This document shows positions 27,101-36,088 of a DNA stretch of 64,000 nucleotides, one piece after another. Under the pieces are notes generated by a model. The model had not been told where the DNA came from. It worked only from the letters and a program-made list of their open reading frames with translations, and searched no databases. Position numbers and translations under genes: made by a program. Every line of letters begins with the position of its first letter. The stretch's first letter is position 1. Source of the stretch: Oceanibacterium hippocampi (GTDB lineage Bacteria > Pseudomonadota > Alphaproteobacteria > Sneathiellales > Sneathiellaceae); the NCBI RefSeq assembly GCF_900172325.1, contig NZ_FWFR01000003.1, positions 434,001 to 498,000 on the forward strand, given 5' to 3'.

Positions 27101-27282
27101 CTCTCGATGATCGTCGCCGAGGCGCCACGGTACTGCGTCGTCACCGAGACGATCGGCGCGTCGATATCCGGATATTCCCGGACCGAGAGATCGCGATAGG
27201 AAAAGATCCCGAAAATCACCAGGATCGCCGACATCACGAAGGCGAGGACGGGGCGCCGGATCGAGAGGTCGGGGAGGAACAT
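24109..27282 (-). CDS. RND efflux pump inner-membrane permease (HAE1/MdtB-like)
   Basis: A 1057-residue proton-driven multidrug exporter. The N-terminal helix and SVREYPDIDAPIVSV porter segment, the paired acidic residues in GLVVDDAIVVLENVHR (TM4 proton relay) and the second-half GLTAKNAILIVEFANQLRD are canonical. Length matches the family. The C-terminal 40 residues are charged and proline-rich. Its start is 3 bases after the adaptor stop; no outer-membrane TolC-type gene is in the window, so a shared channel is likely. Confidence 0.93.
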   Translation of the reverse strand: MFLPDLSIRRPVLAFVMSAILVIFGIFSYRDLSVREYPDIDAPIVSVTTQYRGASATIIESQVTQVIEDSVSGINGVRRITSQSREESSSVSIEFTLERDIEDAANDVRAAVSRVTGNLPDEADPPQISKTDSDARPILWLGLSSARLNGLELTDYAERFLVDRFTTVPGVANVRIGGERRYSMRVWLNRLAMAAREITVQDVERAVRAQNVQIPAGRVEMQQRELSVKTRSDLTSAQDFAAIVVAQGPDYLVRLGDIAHVEVGPEQDRVSLKADGEPTIGLGIVRQSKGNTLAVANAVKELVEEIRPSLPDGVSLAVSYDQSIFIERSIQEVFIALGIAMTLVVSVIFLFLRSARATIIPAVAIPVSIIATVTVLAALDYSVNVLTLLALVLAIGLVVDDAIVVLENVHRRIELGEPPLLAASRGTRQVGFAVIATTIVLISVFLPLSFLEGNTGRLFREFGVAVATAVLFSSFVALSLTPMLCSKLLRPAKSEGIFYRTTESLFQGLARGYRWLLRGALAAPLVIVALAVIVSGVAYFIFEKLPKEHAPLEDRGVFFISVSAPNGSSFEFTRRYADEIAALLQPYQDEGLMPRIFYILGSASRPGPVDSAFFFVRLSDWAERPRSQQSVVSELFPKLLAIPGVRAFAINPPSLGLRSWGAPLEIVVGGPSYEALKEWTDRIVQRAEDENPRLLNVDTDFSESQPQLHVNVDRNRAADLGISIEAIGRTLETMLGGRLVTTFEEGGKLYNVVLRARPEDRVTPDDLSNIYVRSERTGMNVPLGNLLRFEEAAGASVLNRVDRLRSITVSASLADGYTLDEALRYMEGLAAEELPAEARVSYGGVSREFKESSSALLFTFAIALLIVFLALAAQFESFIHPLIIMVSVPLAVTGALGSLAIGGLSLNVYSQIGIVMLIGLTAKNAILIVEFANQLRDEGLSVYEAVLEASVIRLRPILMTTISTALGALPLAIATGAGAESREAIGVVIVGGVSFSTVLSLFVVPVFYLIFAHFTKPAGIIQRRLHELEARHRLRPEDETPPATEAAKPATRPGPAE

Positions 27283-27285
27283 CGC

Positions 27286-28401
27286 TCAGCCTTCCGCGGC
27301 GGGCGGAGACCCGCCTTTCCGGTCCGAGCTGCCGGCAGCATCCCGTATCTCGACCGGGGCGCCGTCGCGCAGCTTCTGGACGCCGCCGGTGACGACCACG
27401 TCGCCGGCCGCGACGCCGCTCAGGATCTCCACCGTGCCCTCGCTGCGCTGGCCGAGCTCGACCGGTACCCGGTAGGCCTTGCCCTCGCGGATGACGAAGA
27501 CGCGCTGGCCGGTCGCACTGACGACGATCGCCTGCTCGGGGACAAGGACGCCGTTCTCTTTCGCGCCCAAGGTCATGCGGATGCTCATGAACATGCCGGG
27601 CCTGAGCAACCCCTCCTTGTTGTCGAGTGTCGCACGGACGCGCACGGTCCGCGTCACCGGGTCGACCCGGTTGTCGACGATGTCGACGACACCATCGAAA
27701 CTGCGCCCCTCGTAGGCGTCCGACAATGCCGCGACGCCGAGGCCGGGCCGGAGATGGGCGAGCAGCCGTTCCGGAACCTGGAAGTCGATCTTGATCCGCG
27801 ACAGGTCGTCCAGCGTGGTGACCGTGTCGCCCGGTCGCACCAGCGCGCCGATCGAGACCTCGCGAAGCCCGATGGTGCCGGAGAACGGTGCCAGGATGCG
27901 GTAATCGGCAAGGCGGGCGGCGTCGGCTGCGACGCCGGCCTCCCCGGCCCGCTGCTCGGCCAGCAGTTCGTCGACGCGGGCCTGCGGCACGTTCCGGGTC
28001 TTCAGCAGTTGCTGCGCCCGTTTCAGGCCCTGCTCGATATAGCGCAGGTTGGCGCGCGACTCCTCGACCTCAGCCTCCAGTTCGGTGGCGTCGAGTTCGA
28101 GCAGCAGCGTCCCCTTCTTGACGAACTGGCCCTCCTGGAAACCGAAGCCGACCACCTTGCCGGTGACCTTCGACGTCAGCACGATCGATTCATTGGCCCG
28201 CGCCGTACCGATCGCCTCGGCGACCAGCGCGATCGTGCCGGCCCGGGCCGTCGCCGCGTCAACCTGCACGGCACGCGGCGCGCCACGACGGTCGGGCACC
28301 GTTTCGGTCTGGAAGAACGGCAGCGATTCCCGATACTCCCAACCCGCCCAGGCGGCGCCCGCGAGCACGGCAAGAATCCCGATCTGGTAACCGACTTTCA
28401 T
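27286..28401 (-). CDS. RND efflux periplasmic adaptor (membrane fusion protein, HlyD family)
   Basis: A 371-residue adaptor anchored by an N-terminal hydrophobic segment (YQIGILAVLAGAAWAGW). The barrel-sandwich GKVVGFGFQEGQFVKKGTLLLELD, the alpha-hairpin with ARANLRYIEQGLKRAQQLL-type sequence, and the second lipoyl half-motif ILAPFSGTIGLREVSIG are present in order. It links the permease to an outer-membrane channel. It is first in the two-gene operon; the 183-base gap before the divergent deacetylase gene should hold its promoter. No adjacent regulator is seen. Confidence 0.92.
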   Translation of the reverse strand: MKVGYQIGILAVLAGAAWAGWEYRESLPFFQTETVPDRRGAPRAVQVDAATARAGTIALVAEAIGTARANESIVLTSKVTGKVVGFGFQEGQFVKKGTLLLELDATELEAEVEESRANLRYIEQGLKRAQQLLKTRNVPQARVDELLAEQRAGEAGVAADAARLADYRILAPFSGTIGLREVSIGALVRPGDTVTTLDDLSRIKIDFQVPERLLAHLRPGLGVAALSDAYEGRSFDGVVDIVDNRVDPVTRTVRVRATLDNKEGLLRPGMFMSIRMTLGAKENGVLVPEQAIVVSATGQRVFVIREGKAYRVPVELGQRSEGTVEILSGVAAGDVVVTGGVQKLRDGAPVEIRDAAGSSDRKGGSPPAAEG

Positions 28402-28584
28402 CGCGTGTCGTTCATGACGCGGAACAGGGGCCCATGATCGGACATGGTCGCGCCAACCCTTTCGCGCGACAAACTAGCACTGTTTGGCCCTCAGCAAACC
28501 CGGCACGTTGCCATTCGGGGCCGCGACTGGTGACGCTTTCGTGAAATTGCGATAGACGTTGGGGGTCGTATTCACGGGCCTGTC

Positions 28585-29499
28585 ATGACCACGCTGCTGA
28601 TTTCCCATACCGACTGTCTCTACCACGATACCGGGGACGGCCACCCCGAGCGACCCGATCGCCTGCGGGCGATCCTGCATGCGCTCGACGAGGAGGCCTT
28701 TCCCGATCTGCTGCGCCGGGAGGCGCCGCTGGCGACCCGGGAACAGCTCGCCCGCGTCCATGACGACGCCTATCTCGACACCCTGATCGCAAGGGCGCCG
28801 GAACGGGGCACGATCTACCTGGACCCCGATACCGTCATGTCGCCCGGCAGCCTGAGCGCCGCGCTGCGCGCCGCCGGCGCGGTCTGCGCAGCGGTCGACG
28901 CGGTGCTCGCCGGCGAGGTCACGAATGCATTCTGCGCCGTTCGCCCGCCCGGCCATCATGCCGAGCCGCACCAGGCGATGGGCTTCTGCCTGTTCAACAA
29001 CGTTGCGGTCGGCGCGGCCCACGCGCGTGCGCAGCATGGCATCGCCAAGATCGCCATCGTCGATTTCGACGTCCATCACGGCAACGGCACGCAGGCCGCC
29101 TTTCTCGACGACCCGCAGACCTTCTTCGCGTCCTGCCACCAGTGGCCGCTCTATCCGGGGACCGGTCGCGAGCAGGACCTCGGCAAGGGTCCGCTCGTCA
29201 ACGTCTGCCTGCCGCCCTTCGCCGACGGGGCCGCCTTCCGCGCCCGGATGGAGGAGCGGGTATTGCCCGAACTCGACCTGTTTCGCCCGGATCTGGTCAT
29301 GATTTCGGCGGGTTTCGATGCGCATGTGAACGATCCGCTTGCCAACCTGAACTATGAAGACGATGACTACCGCTGGATCACCGAACAGCTGATGACGATA
29401 TCGGACGGCCGGATCGTCTCGACCCTCGAAGGCGGCTACGATCTCGGCGCCCTCGCGTCGGCCGGCGCCGCCCATGTCCGCGCCCTGATGGCCGCGTGA
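28585..29499 (+). CDS. Histone-deacetylase-family amidohydrolase (acetoin utilisation / acetylpolyamine type)
   Basis: A 304-residue zinc deacetylase of the arginase/deacetylase fold. PPGHHAEPHQAMGFCLFNN carries the active-site histidine pair, and IVDFDVHHGNGTQ the zinc ligands Asp and His; a third Asp lies in the AGFDAHVNDPL region. Bacterial members deacetylate acetylpolyamines, acetylated proteins or small amides. It precedes xseB by 31 bases and commonly heads the xseB-ispA-dxs block in alphaproteobacteria. Confidence 0.9.
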   Translation: MTTLLISHTDCLYHDTGDGHPERPDRLRAILHALDEEAFPDLLRREAPLATREQLARVHDDAYLDTLIARAPERGTIYLDPDTVMSPGSLSAALRAAGAVCAAVDAVLAGEVTNAFCAVRPPGHHAEPHQAMGFCLFNNVAVGAAHARAQHGIAKIAIVDFDVHHGNGTQAAFLDDPQTFFASCHQWPLYPGTGREQDLGKGPLVNVCLPPFADGAAFRARMEERVLPELDLFRPDLVMISAGFDAHVNDPLANLNYEDDDYRWITEQLMTISDGRIVSTLEGGYDLGALASAGAAHVRALMAA

Positions 29500-29530
29500 C
29501 ACCCACCGCGTCCGCCAATCGGAGAAGATG

Positions 29531-29785
29531 ATGACCGAGAACGCGCAGAACCCGATTGCCTCGATGAGCTTCGAGGCAGCGCTCGCCGAACTCGAGACGA
29601 TCGTGCGCGATCTCGAACGCGGCGACATTCCGCTCGAGGATTCCATCGAGGCCTATGCCCGCGGCACGGCGCTGCGCAAGCATTGCCAGGAACGGCTGAA
29701 CGCGGCCGAGGAACGGGTCGAGAAGATCGTTGCTGGCACCGGCGAGAATACCCCGGCCCGCACCGAACCCTTCGATCCCGCCTGA
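29531..29785 (+). CDS. xseB: Exodeoxyribonuclease VII small subunit
   Basis: An 84-residue protein that binds XseA to form the single-strand-specific exonuclease VII. The family core SFEAALAELETIVRDLERGDIPLEDSIEAYARG is intact. Two adjacent ATGs (29528 and 29531) are possible; GGAGA is better spaced from the second. Its conserved position just before ispA supports the call; xseA lies outside the window. Confidence 0.93.
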   Translation: MTENAQNPIASMSFEAALAELETIVRDLERGDIPLEDSIEAYARGTALRKHCQERLNAAEERVEKIVAGTGENTPARTEPFDPA

Positions 29786-29801
29786 CGGCAAGCCGGTGAG
29801 C

Positions 29802-30698
29802 ATGGTAACCGACGGTCTGGATTTCCCGGCCGCCCTCGGCGCGGTCGCGGCGGCGGTCGAGGCGGAAATGACGGCCTTGCTCGGCGACGATTCCGAGGCC
29901 CCGTCGCGGGTCACCGAGGCGATGCGCTACGCGGTGCTCGCCGGCGGCAAGCGGCTGCGGCCTTTCCTCGTGGTCACCGTGGCCGACCTGTTCGAGGTGC
30001 CGCGCCCGCGCGCGCTTCGGGTCGCCGCGGCGCTCGAGTTCGTGCACACCTATTCGCTGGTCCACGACGACCTGCCCTGCATGGACGACGATGATCTCAG
30101 GCGCGGCCAGCCGACCGTGCACCGGCAGTTCGACGAGGCGACCGCGGTGCTCGCCGGCGACGGACTGCTGACCCGGGCATTCGACATCCTCGCCGATCCG
30201 GCAACCCATCCGGATGGCGCGGTCCGGGCCGACCTGGTTCGCCGGCTGGCGCTCGCGGCCGGGCCGCGCGGCATGGTGGGGGGCCAGGCGCTTGACCTCG
30301 CGGCCGCCGAGGCGCGCCTCGACATCGCCGCCATTAATCGGTTACAAAGCCTGAAGACTGGTGCGTTGATCCGTTTTGCCTGCGAGGCGGGCGCCGTGCT
30401 CGCCGGTGTCAACGATCAGCTCGAACGGCTCGGGTCTTATGCGGAGGCCCTCGGATTGGCCTTCCAGATCGCCGATGATCTACTCGATACCGAGGGCGAT
30501 GCCGCCGAACTCGGCAAGGCCGTCGGCAAGGATGCGGCACTCGGCAAGGCGACCTACGTGGCGTTGCTGGGCCCTGACGAGGCGCGCCGGCGTGCCCGCG
30601 CCCTGGCCGAGCGGGCCGCCTCCGAGGTCGACCACTGGGGTCCGCGTGCGGCGCTTCTGAAGGAAGTCGCCGAGTTCGCCGTCAGGCGGCGCGTTTGA
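29802..30698 (+). CDS. ispA: Polyprenyl synthetase, probable (2E,6E)-farnesyl diphosphate synthase
   Basis: A 298-residue cytoplasmic prenyltransferase that condenses isopentenyl diphosphate with DMAPP and geranyl diphosphate. GGKRLRP, the first Asp-rich motif [16 protein letters not shown] and the second Asp-rich motif FQIADDLLD are present. Start ATG at 29802; GTG at 29796 is an alternative. It lies between xseB and dxs, the usual order. Confidence 0.92.
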   Translation: MVTDGLDFPAALGAVAAAVEAEMTALLGDDSEAPSRVTEAMRYAVLAGGKRLRPFLVVTVADLFEVPRPRALRVAAALEFVHTYSLVHDDLPCMDDDDLRRGQPTVHRQFDEATAVLAGDGLLTRAFDILADPATHPDGAVRADLVRRLALAAGPRGMVGGQALDLAAAEARLDIAAINRLQSLKTGALIRFACEAGAVLAGVNDQLERLGSYAEALGLAFQIADDLLDTEGDAAELGKAVGKDAALGKATYVALLGPDEARRRARALAERAASEVDHWGPRAALLKEVAEFAVRRRV

Positions 30699-30717
30699 AG
30701 GTTGCGTGGATAGATCG

Positions 30718-32631
30718 ATGACGAGCAAGACACCGACACTGGACCGTGTTCACCTCCCTGCCGACATGCGCGGCATGTCGCAGGAGGAACTGCGTCGGCT
30801 TGCCGACGAATTGCGCCAGGAGACCATCGACGCGGTCTCGACGACCGGTGGCCATCTCGGCGCGGGGCTTGGCGTCGTCGAGCTGACCGTGGCGATACAC
30901 CATGTCTTCAACACGCCGGCGGACCGGGTGATCTGGGATGTCGGCCATCAGTGCTACCCGCACAAGATCCTGACCGGGCGGCGCGACCGCATCCGCACGT
31001 TGCGCCAGGGCGGCGGCCTGTCCGGCTTCACCAAGCGGGCGGAAAGCGCCTACGATCCGTTCGGCGCGGCGCATTCCTCGACCTCAATTTCCGCCGGGCT
31101 CGGCATGGCGGTCGCCCGCGACCTGGCCGGCGGCGACAACAACGTGATCTGCGTGATCGGCGACGGCGCGATGAGCGCCGGCATGGCCTACGAGGCGATG
31201 AACAACGCTGGCGCCCTCGGCTCGAGGCTGATCGTCGTCCTCAACGACAACGACATGTCGATCGCGCCACCGGTCGGCGCGATGAGCGCCTATCTGTCAC
31301 GGCTGCTCTCGGGACGCTCCTACATGAGCCTCCGCCAGATCGCCAAGGCCCTCGCCGGCCGTTTCCCCGACACGCTCGAGCGGACCGCCAAACGGGCCGA
31401 GGAATATGCCCGCGGCCTGGTCACCGGCGGGACGCTGTTCGAGGAATTCGGCTTCTACTATGTCGGACCGATCGACGGCCACAACCTGGACCACCTCCTG
31501 CCGGTACTGCGGAACGTCCGCGACGCCGACGACGGGCCGATCCTCGTCCATTGCGTGACCCAGAAGGGCAAGGGCTATCCGCCGGCCGAGGAAGCCGCCG
31601 ACAAGTATCACGGCGTTTCCCGCTTCGACGTGATCACCGGCGCCCAGGCAAAATCGACCAGCAACCGGCCGAGCTACACCAATGTCTTCGCCGAGGCCCT
31701 GATCCAGGAGGCGGAAGCCGACGACAAGGTCGTCGCGGTCACTGCCGCCATGCCGTCGGGGACCGGACTCAACAAGTTCCAGAAGCGTTTTCCGGAGCGC
31801 TGCTTCGATGTCGGAATCGCCGAGCAGCATGCGGTGACCTTCGCCGCCGGCCTCGCGTCCGAGGGGTTCAAGCCGGTCGCGGCGATCTACTCGACCTTCC
31901 TGCAGCGGGCCTACGACCAGGTCGTCCACGACGTCGCGATCCAGAGCCTGCCGGTCCGCTTCGCCATTGACCGCGCCGGACTGGTCGGCGCCGACGGCCC
32001 GACGCACGCGGGATCGTTCGACATCGCCTACCTGGCGACCCTGCCCGGCTTCGTCGTCATGGCGGCGGCGGACGAGGCGGAACTGAAGCATATGACGGCG
32101 ACCGCGATTGCCATCGATGACCGGCCATCCGCCTTCCGCTATCCGCGCGGCGAGGGCCTCGGCGTGACCATGCCGGAACGTGGCGAGGTCCTCGAACTCG
32201 GCAAGGGTCGCGTCCTTCGTGAAGGCAGCAAGGTCGCCATCCTGTCCTTCGGCGCGCGTCTAGGCGAGAGCCTGAAGGCGGCCGACGAACTGGCCTCGCG
32301 TGGCTTCAGCACCACCGTCGCGGATGCCCGCTTCTGCAAGCCGCTGGACGAGGATCTCGTCCGCCGACTCGCCGCCAACCACGAGGTCCTGATCACCATC
32401 GAGGAAGGCGCCGTCGGCGGCTTCGCGAGCCACGTGCTTCAGTTCCTTGCCGTCAACGGGCTGCTCGATCACGGCCTGAAGATCCGTCCGCTCTGCCTGC
32501 CCGATCGCTTCATCGACCAGGACAAGCCGCAGACGATGTATGACATCGCCGGACTGAACGCGCCGCAGATCGTCGATGCGGCGCTCGCCGCGCTCGATAT
32601 CGCCGCCGACCGCCGTCCGGCCAGCGCCTGA
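30718..32631 (+). CDS. dxs: 1-deoxy-D-xylulose-5-phosphate synthase
   Basis: A 637-residue thiamine-diphosphate enzyme, first step of the MEP isoprenoid pathway (pyruvate plus glyceraldehyde 3-phosphate). The N-terminus holds [15 protein letters not shown], the ThDP/Mg motif [18 protein letters not shown] is intact, the central domain has [15 protein letters not shown] with the catalytic glutamate, and the C-terminal transketolase domain is complete. The ATG at 30718 is chosen; a GTG at 30706 would add four residues. It lies 19 bases after ispA. Confidence 0.95.
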   Translation: MTSKTPTLDRVHLPADMRGMSQEELRRLADELRQETIDAVSTTGGHLGAGLGVVELTVAIHHVFNTPADRVIWDVGHQCYPHKILTGRRDRIRTLRQGGGLSGFTKRAESAYDPFGAAHSSTSISAGLGMAVARDLAGGDNNVICVIGDGAMSAGMAYEAMNNAGALGSRLIVVLNDNDMSIAPPVGAMSAYLSRLLSGRSYMSLRQIAKALAGRFPDTLERTAKRAEEYARGLVTGGTLFEEFGFYYVGPIDGHNLDHLLPVLRNVRDADDGPILVHCVTQKGKGYPPAEEAADKYHGVSRFDVITGAQAKSTSNRPSYTNVFAEALIQEAEADDKVVAVTAAMPSGTGLNKFQKRFPERCFDVGIAEQHAVTFAAGLASEGFKPVAAIYSTFLQRAYDQVVHDVAIQSLPVRFAIDRAGLVGADGPTHAGSFDIAYLATLPGFVVMAAADEAELKHMTATAIAIDDRPSAFRYPRGEGLGVTMPERGEVLELGKGRVLREGSKVAILSFGARLGESLKAADELASRGFSTTVADARFCKPLDEDLVRRLAANHEVLITIEEGAVGGFASHVLQFLAVNGLLDHGLKIRPLCLPDRFIDQDKPQTMYDIAGLNAPQIVDAALAALDIAADRRPASA

Positions 32632-32668
32632 CCGGGGAGCCGCTGCGCGATAACCGGGAGGAAGCGCG

Positions 32669-33427
32669 GTGAGCGAACGCGAACGCCTCGACCTGCTGCT
32701 GGTCGCCCGCGGCCTCGCCCCCAGCCGTGTCCGCGCCCAGGCGATGATCGCGGCAGGCCGCGTGCGGGTCGACGGACGAACGGCGGAGAAAGCCAATCTT
32801 CGCCCCTCGCCCGACTGCGCGCTCGATATCCGGCCCAGCGACGATGACCGCTGGGTCAGCCGGGCGGCGCTCAAGCTCAGGCACGGCCTGGCCCATTTCC
32901 GGCTCGACCCGGCCGGCCGCGTGGCCCTCGACATCGGCGCCTCGACCGGCGGTTTCTGCCAGGTCCTGCTGGAAGGCGGCGCGCGCCGCGTCTACGCCGT
33001 CGATGTCGGTCACGGCCAGCTCGTCCCGGCCCTGCGTGCCGATCCGCGCATCGTCACACTGGAAGGCGTCAATGCCCGCGACCTCGGGCCGGCACAGGTG
33101 CCCGAGGCGGTCGACGTGGTTACCTGCGACGCGAGCTTCATCGGCCTCGCCAAGGTGCTGCCGCCGGCGCTCGCGCTCGCCGTTCCGGCGGCGTTCCTGG
33201 TGGCACTCATCAAGCCGCAGTTCGAGGCCGGCCCCGACGCCCGCGACCGTCACGGCGTGGTGCGCGATCCGGCCCGCCACGACGCGGTCTGCGAGGCGGT
33301 CCGCGACTGGCTTGGCGGCCAGGCGGGCTGGCATGTGCTCGGCATCACCGACAGCCCGATCGCCGGCGGCGACGGGAACCGGGAATTTCTCATCGCCGCC
33401 GAACTGAAAGCGAGCGACAAGCCATGA
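32669..33427 (+). CDS. tlyA: TlyA-type rRNA (cytidine-2'-O)-methyltransferase / hemolysin A family
   Basis: A 252-residue protein with an N-terminal S4 RNA-binding domain (ERLDLLLVARGLAPSRVRAQAMI) and an FtsJ-type methyltransferase domain; the SAM motif is ALDIGASTGGFCQVLLEGGA. KPQFEAGPD and DGNREFLI are typical of the family. The GTG at 32669 follows GGGAGGAAGCGCG. Its stop overlaps the next gene's start by 4 bases. Alphaproteobacterial genes of this order often sit right after dxs. Confidence 0.92.
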   Translation: MSERERLDLLLVARGLAPSRVRAQAMIAAGRVRVDGRTAEKANLRPSPDCALDIRPSDDDRWVSRAALKLRHGLAHFRLDPAGRVALDIGASTGGFCQVLLEGGARRVYAVDVGHGQLVPALRADPRIVTLEGVNARDLGPAQVPEAVDVVTCDASFIGLAKVLPPALALAVPAAFLVALIKPQFEAGPDARDRHGVVRDPARHDAVCEAVRDWLGGQAGWHVLGITDSPIAGGDGNREFLIAAELKASDKP

Positions 33428-34680
33428 CGGAACTCGTCATATCCGGGATCGGACAGGGCGGCGACGGCCTTGCCGAACAGGACGGGGGGCGCTGGTTCGT
33501 GCCCTTCGCCGCGCCCGGCGACCGCGTCATCGTCCGCCCCGGCGCCCGCAGGGGCGGTGGCCACGAGGGGCTGGTCGAGCGCCTCGTCACGCCCGGGCCG
33601 CACCGGGTGGAACCCGCCTGCCGCCATTTCGGCAATTGCGGCGGCTGTGCCCTGCAGCATGTCGATGGCGAGACCTATCGCGCGCTCAAGCGGCAGTGGC
33701 TTACCGACGCGCTCGGCCATCGCGGGCTCGACGCGCCGGCGCTGGAGGAAGCGGCGGCGAGTGAACCGGGCACCCGGCGGCGGACCGCGTTCAGCGCCTT
33801 CCGGCATGCCCGCGGAGTGGCGCTCGGCTATCACCGCCGGCGCGGCCACCATGTCGTCGACATCGACGAATGCCCGGTCCTCGACCCGGCCCTGGTGGCA
33901 CTGGCCCAACCGCTCCGGGCCCTGCTGGAGACCCTGCTCCGCCCCGGCGGAACGGCGCGCATCGAGGTCAGCCGGCTCGACAACGGCACGGAGATGGTAC
34001 TGGCATTGCCCTATGCCCCGGATCTCGCCGCCCGCGAAAAGCTGGCCGGCTTCGCCGAAGCCCAGGACATCGCCCGCGTCGCGCTGGCCGATCGCGAGGG
34101 AGGCCCGGCCGAAATCGCGCTGCTCCGGCGACCGCCTGAGATCCGCTTCGACGGCATCCCCGTCATCGTGCCGCCCGGTACCTTCCTGCAGGCCACCGGG
34201 GCGAGCGAGGCGGTGCTGAGCCGCTTTGCCGTCGAATCGCTGGCGGGCTCGCGCATGATTGCCGACCTGTTCAGTGGTCTCGGCACTTTCTCGCTGCCGC
34301 TGGCGCGCGAGGCCCGCGTCCACGCGGTCGAGACCGACCAGGCGGCGCTTCGCGCCCTCGCCCAGGCGGCAGGCGGGGCAAGCCGGCCGGTCACGACGGA
34401 AGCGCGCGACCTGTTCCGCCGCCCGCTGATGCCGGCGGAGTTGAAGCGTTTCGACGGCGTGCTGTTCGACCCGCCTCGCGCCGGGGCCGAGGCACAGGCA
34501 CGCATGCTGGCCGAATCCAGCGTCGACCGGGTTGTCGCGGTGTCCTGCAATCCGGGCACCTTCGCCCGCGATCTGCGTCTGCTCGCCGATGGCGGCTACA
34601 GGATCGAGCGGCTGCTGCTGGTCGACCAGTTCCTCTGGTCGCCGCACCTGGAGGCGGCAGCCCTTCTCAGGCGCGGCTGA
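33424..34680 (+). CDS. Class I SAM-dependent RNA methyltransferase of the TrmA/RlmC/RlmD (RumA) family
   Basis: A 418-residue uracil-C5 RNA methyltransferase. An iron-sulfur cluster site is formed by Cys66, Cys72 and Cys75 (ACRHFGNCGGC) plus a later cysteine in IDECPVLD. The Rossmann SAM motif DLFSGLGTFSLPLA and the catalytic cysteine motif VAVSCNPGTFARDL are complete. A TRAM-like domain is short at the N-terminus. It could be RlmD or a tRNA enzyme; rRNA against tRNA specificity cannot be told. It overlaps the tlyA stop (ATGA). Confidence 0.9.
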   Translation: MTELVISGIGQGGDGLAEQDGGRWFVPFAAPGDRVIVRPGARRGGGHEGLVERLVTPGPHRVEPACRHFGNCGGCALQHVDGETYRALKRQWLTDALGHRGLDAPALEEAAASEPGTRRRTAFSAFRHARGVALGYHRRRGHHVVDIDECPVLDPALVALAQPLRALLETLLRPGGTARIEVSRLDNGTEMVLALPYAPDLAAREKLAGFAEAQDIARVALADREGGPAEIALLRRPPEIRFDGIPVIVPPGTFLQATGASEAVLSRFAVESLAGSRMIADLFSGLGTFSLPLAREARVHAVETDQAALRALAQAAGGASRPVTTEARDLFRRPLMPAELKRFDGVLFDPPRAGAEAQARMLAESSVDRVVAVSCNPGTFARDLRLLADGGYRIERLLLVDQFLWSPHLEAAALLRRG

Positions 34681-34683
34681 GGT

Positions 34684-35961
34684 TCAGGCCAGCCGGCAAG
34701 CCGGGCCGGGCCTGTGGAGCATCGGCGCCAAGGCCCTGCCATTCAGATAGCGGAAGCCGAGGCGGCATGCGGTGGTCGCGGCATCCGTCGTGCCGATCGC
34801 GCCGAGGAAGGGACGCAGCCCGGCCCGGGAGGCCGTTGCCACAAGCTTCTCGAGACGCTCCAGCCTGGCCACACGGCGGCCGTCTAGGGCGATGCCCAGC
34901 GCATGCAGCCCTTCCAGGGCCTGGAAATGCGCGAAGTCGGGTTCGACCTGCCAGACCGTGCCCATGACCAGCGGCTTGATGCTGGTCACGATCTGCCGCA
35001 ACCGGGTATTCGGCGTGCCGTCCGGCAAGCCCTCGATTTTCAGGATCAGGCGACGCTCGCCGGCGCCCGGCAGTTCCTTCAGCGCCTCGACATAGGCTGT
35101 GCGATGATAGCGCGCGGCCAGCGTCTCGAAATGCACCGGCACCATCAGGAGCGCCTTGTGCATCAGACCGCCGAGTGAGCCGAGATGCGTTCCGGCCTCC
35201 TGCAGGACCAGCAGGTCGAATTCGCTCCGGCCGTCGCCCGAGGCCGGGATCACCGGGTCATCCGGCGCCAGCATAGAGGCACCGTCGGGTCCGTCGCGGG
35301 TTGCGGCGCATTCGTATATCGAGATCATCCGCTTCGAGACGTTGACCGTCGGCCAGAAGCGGAACCCCAGTTGTGACTGCGCGGCCTCGATGGCCTCGAC
35401 CTCGCGACCGCGCTGGCGGTCCTGTGCCGCCTTGAAGCAGCGCACGAGGTCTTCGACGCTCGTTACCTCGTCGAGCCCCTCCAACTCGTCCAGGGTCATG
35501 GCAAGCCCCTCGACCGAGATCAGCTCGCCGTGCGGAACCTGCCCGAACAGATGGTTGGCCAGTTGCCCGGCGATCTTGCGGGCCTGGGCGCGCGCCTCGT
35601 CACGGCTCAGTTCGGCGAAGACGATGGCGAATTGCTGCGTGCCGAGCGGAATCAGAAGATCCTGCTTGCCAAGGCGACTGGCGATGAAGGTCTCGACGAT
35701 CTCGCCGATGCGGGCCTCCAGCCGCGCCCAGTCGGCAGCATAGCGTTCGCGCACCTCGTCGAGCCCGAGCACCTGGATACTGCCGGCCAGCAGGGCGTCG
35801 ACCGCCCGGGCCTGGGTTTCGCCCATGTGCTTGAGGAGACCGGCAAGCTCCCCGATTTCGTGGTGCCGGACCTTGCGGGCCGTGCGCGTACCCAGGGATA
35901 CGCCGCCGCCGGCATCCCGGCGGAAAAGCGTCGCGGTGCTTGTATAGGGTGCCATCGCCAT
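34684..35961 (-). CDS. Degenerate GGDEF-EAL protein (probable non-catalytic c-di-GMP-type regulator)
   Basis: A 425-residue soluble protein. The region ADWARLEARIGEIVETFIASRLGKQD...QQFAIVFAELSRDEA has the secondary-structure rhythm of a GGDEF domain but lacks GGDEF. The C-terminal part resembles an EAL fold: ILKIEGLPDGTPNTRL where the E-A-L motif should be, ALGIALDG at the DDFG position and GFRYLNGRALAPML at the end. Catalytic glutamates of the EAL domain are missing, so phosphodiesterase activity is unlikely. ATG at 35961 chosen; the frame continues upstream with non-coding-like sequence. It ends 3 bases from the convergent methyltransferase gene. Confidence 0.68.
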   Translation of the reverse strand: MAMAPYTSTATLFRRDAGGGVSLGTRTARKVRHHEIGELAGLLKHMGETQARAVDALLAGSIQVLGLDEVRERYAADWARLEARIGEIVETFIASRLGKQDLLIPLGTQQFAIVFAELSRDEARAQARKIAGQLANHLFGQVPHGELISVEGLAMTLDELEGLDEVTSVEDLVRCFKAAQDRQRGREVEAIEAAQSQLGFRFWPTVNVSKRMISIYECAATRDGPDGASMLAPDDPVIPASGDGRSEFDLLVLQEAGTHLGSLGGLMHKALLMVPVHFETLAARYHRTAYVEALKELPGAGERRLILKIEGLPDGTPNTRLRQIVTSIKPLVMGTVWQVEPDFAHFQALEGLHALGIALDGRRVARLERLEKLVATASRAGLRPFLGAIGTTDAATTACRLGFRYLNGRALAPMLHRPGPACRLA

Positions 35962-36088
35962 CGCAGCGATTTGTCCTTGCCATCGGTCGGTCGGGTCGGC
36001 GACGGAACAGGGCGCCGAACGGAGGAATTCTGCGCCGAACCGCGTAAAGGAAGGCTTAAATTGTTGCTTTCCGGCCCGGCAAGGCCGG

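Noticed and set aside
25636-28437. A 933-codon plus-strand frame opposite the RND pump genes
   Set aside because: Antisense shadow of the efflux permease and adaptor: Arg/Asp/Gly-rich, low hydrophobicity, no motif, no ribosome-binding site.
36071-36088. Terminator (CCGGCC-CGGCAA-GGCCGG) between the EAL-like and DMT genes
   Set aside because: The hairpin is perfect but no T-run follows on either strand, and the DMT gene ends right at it.
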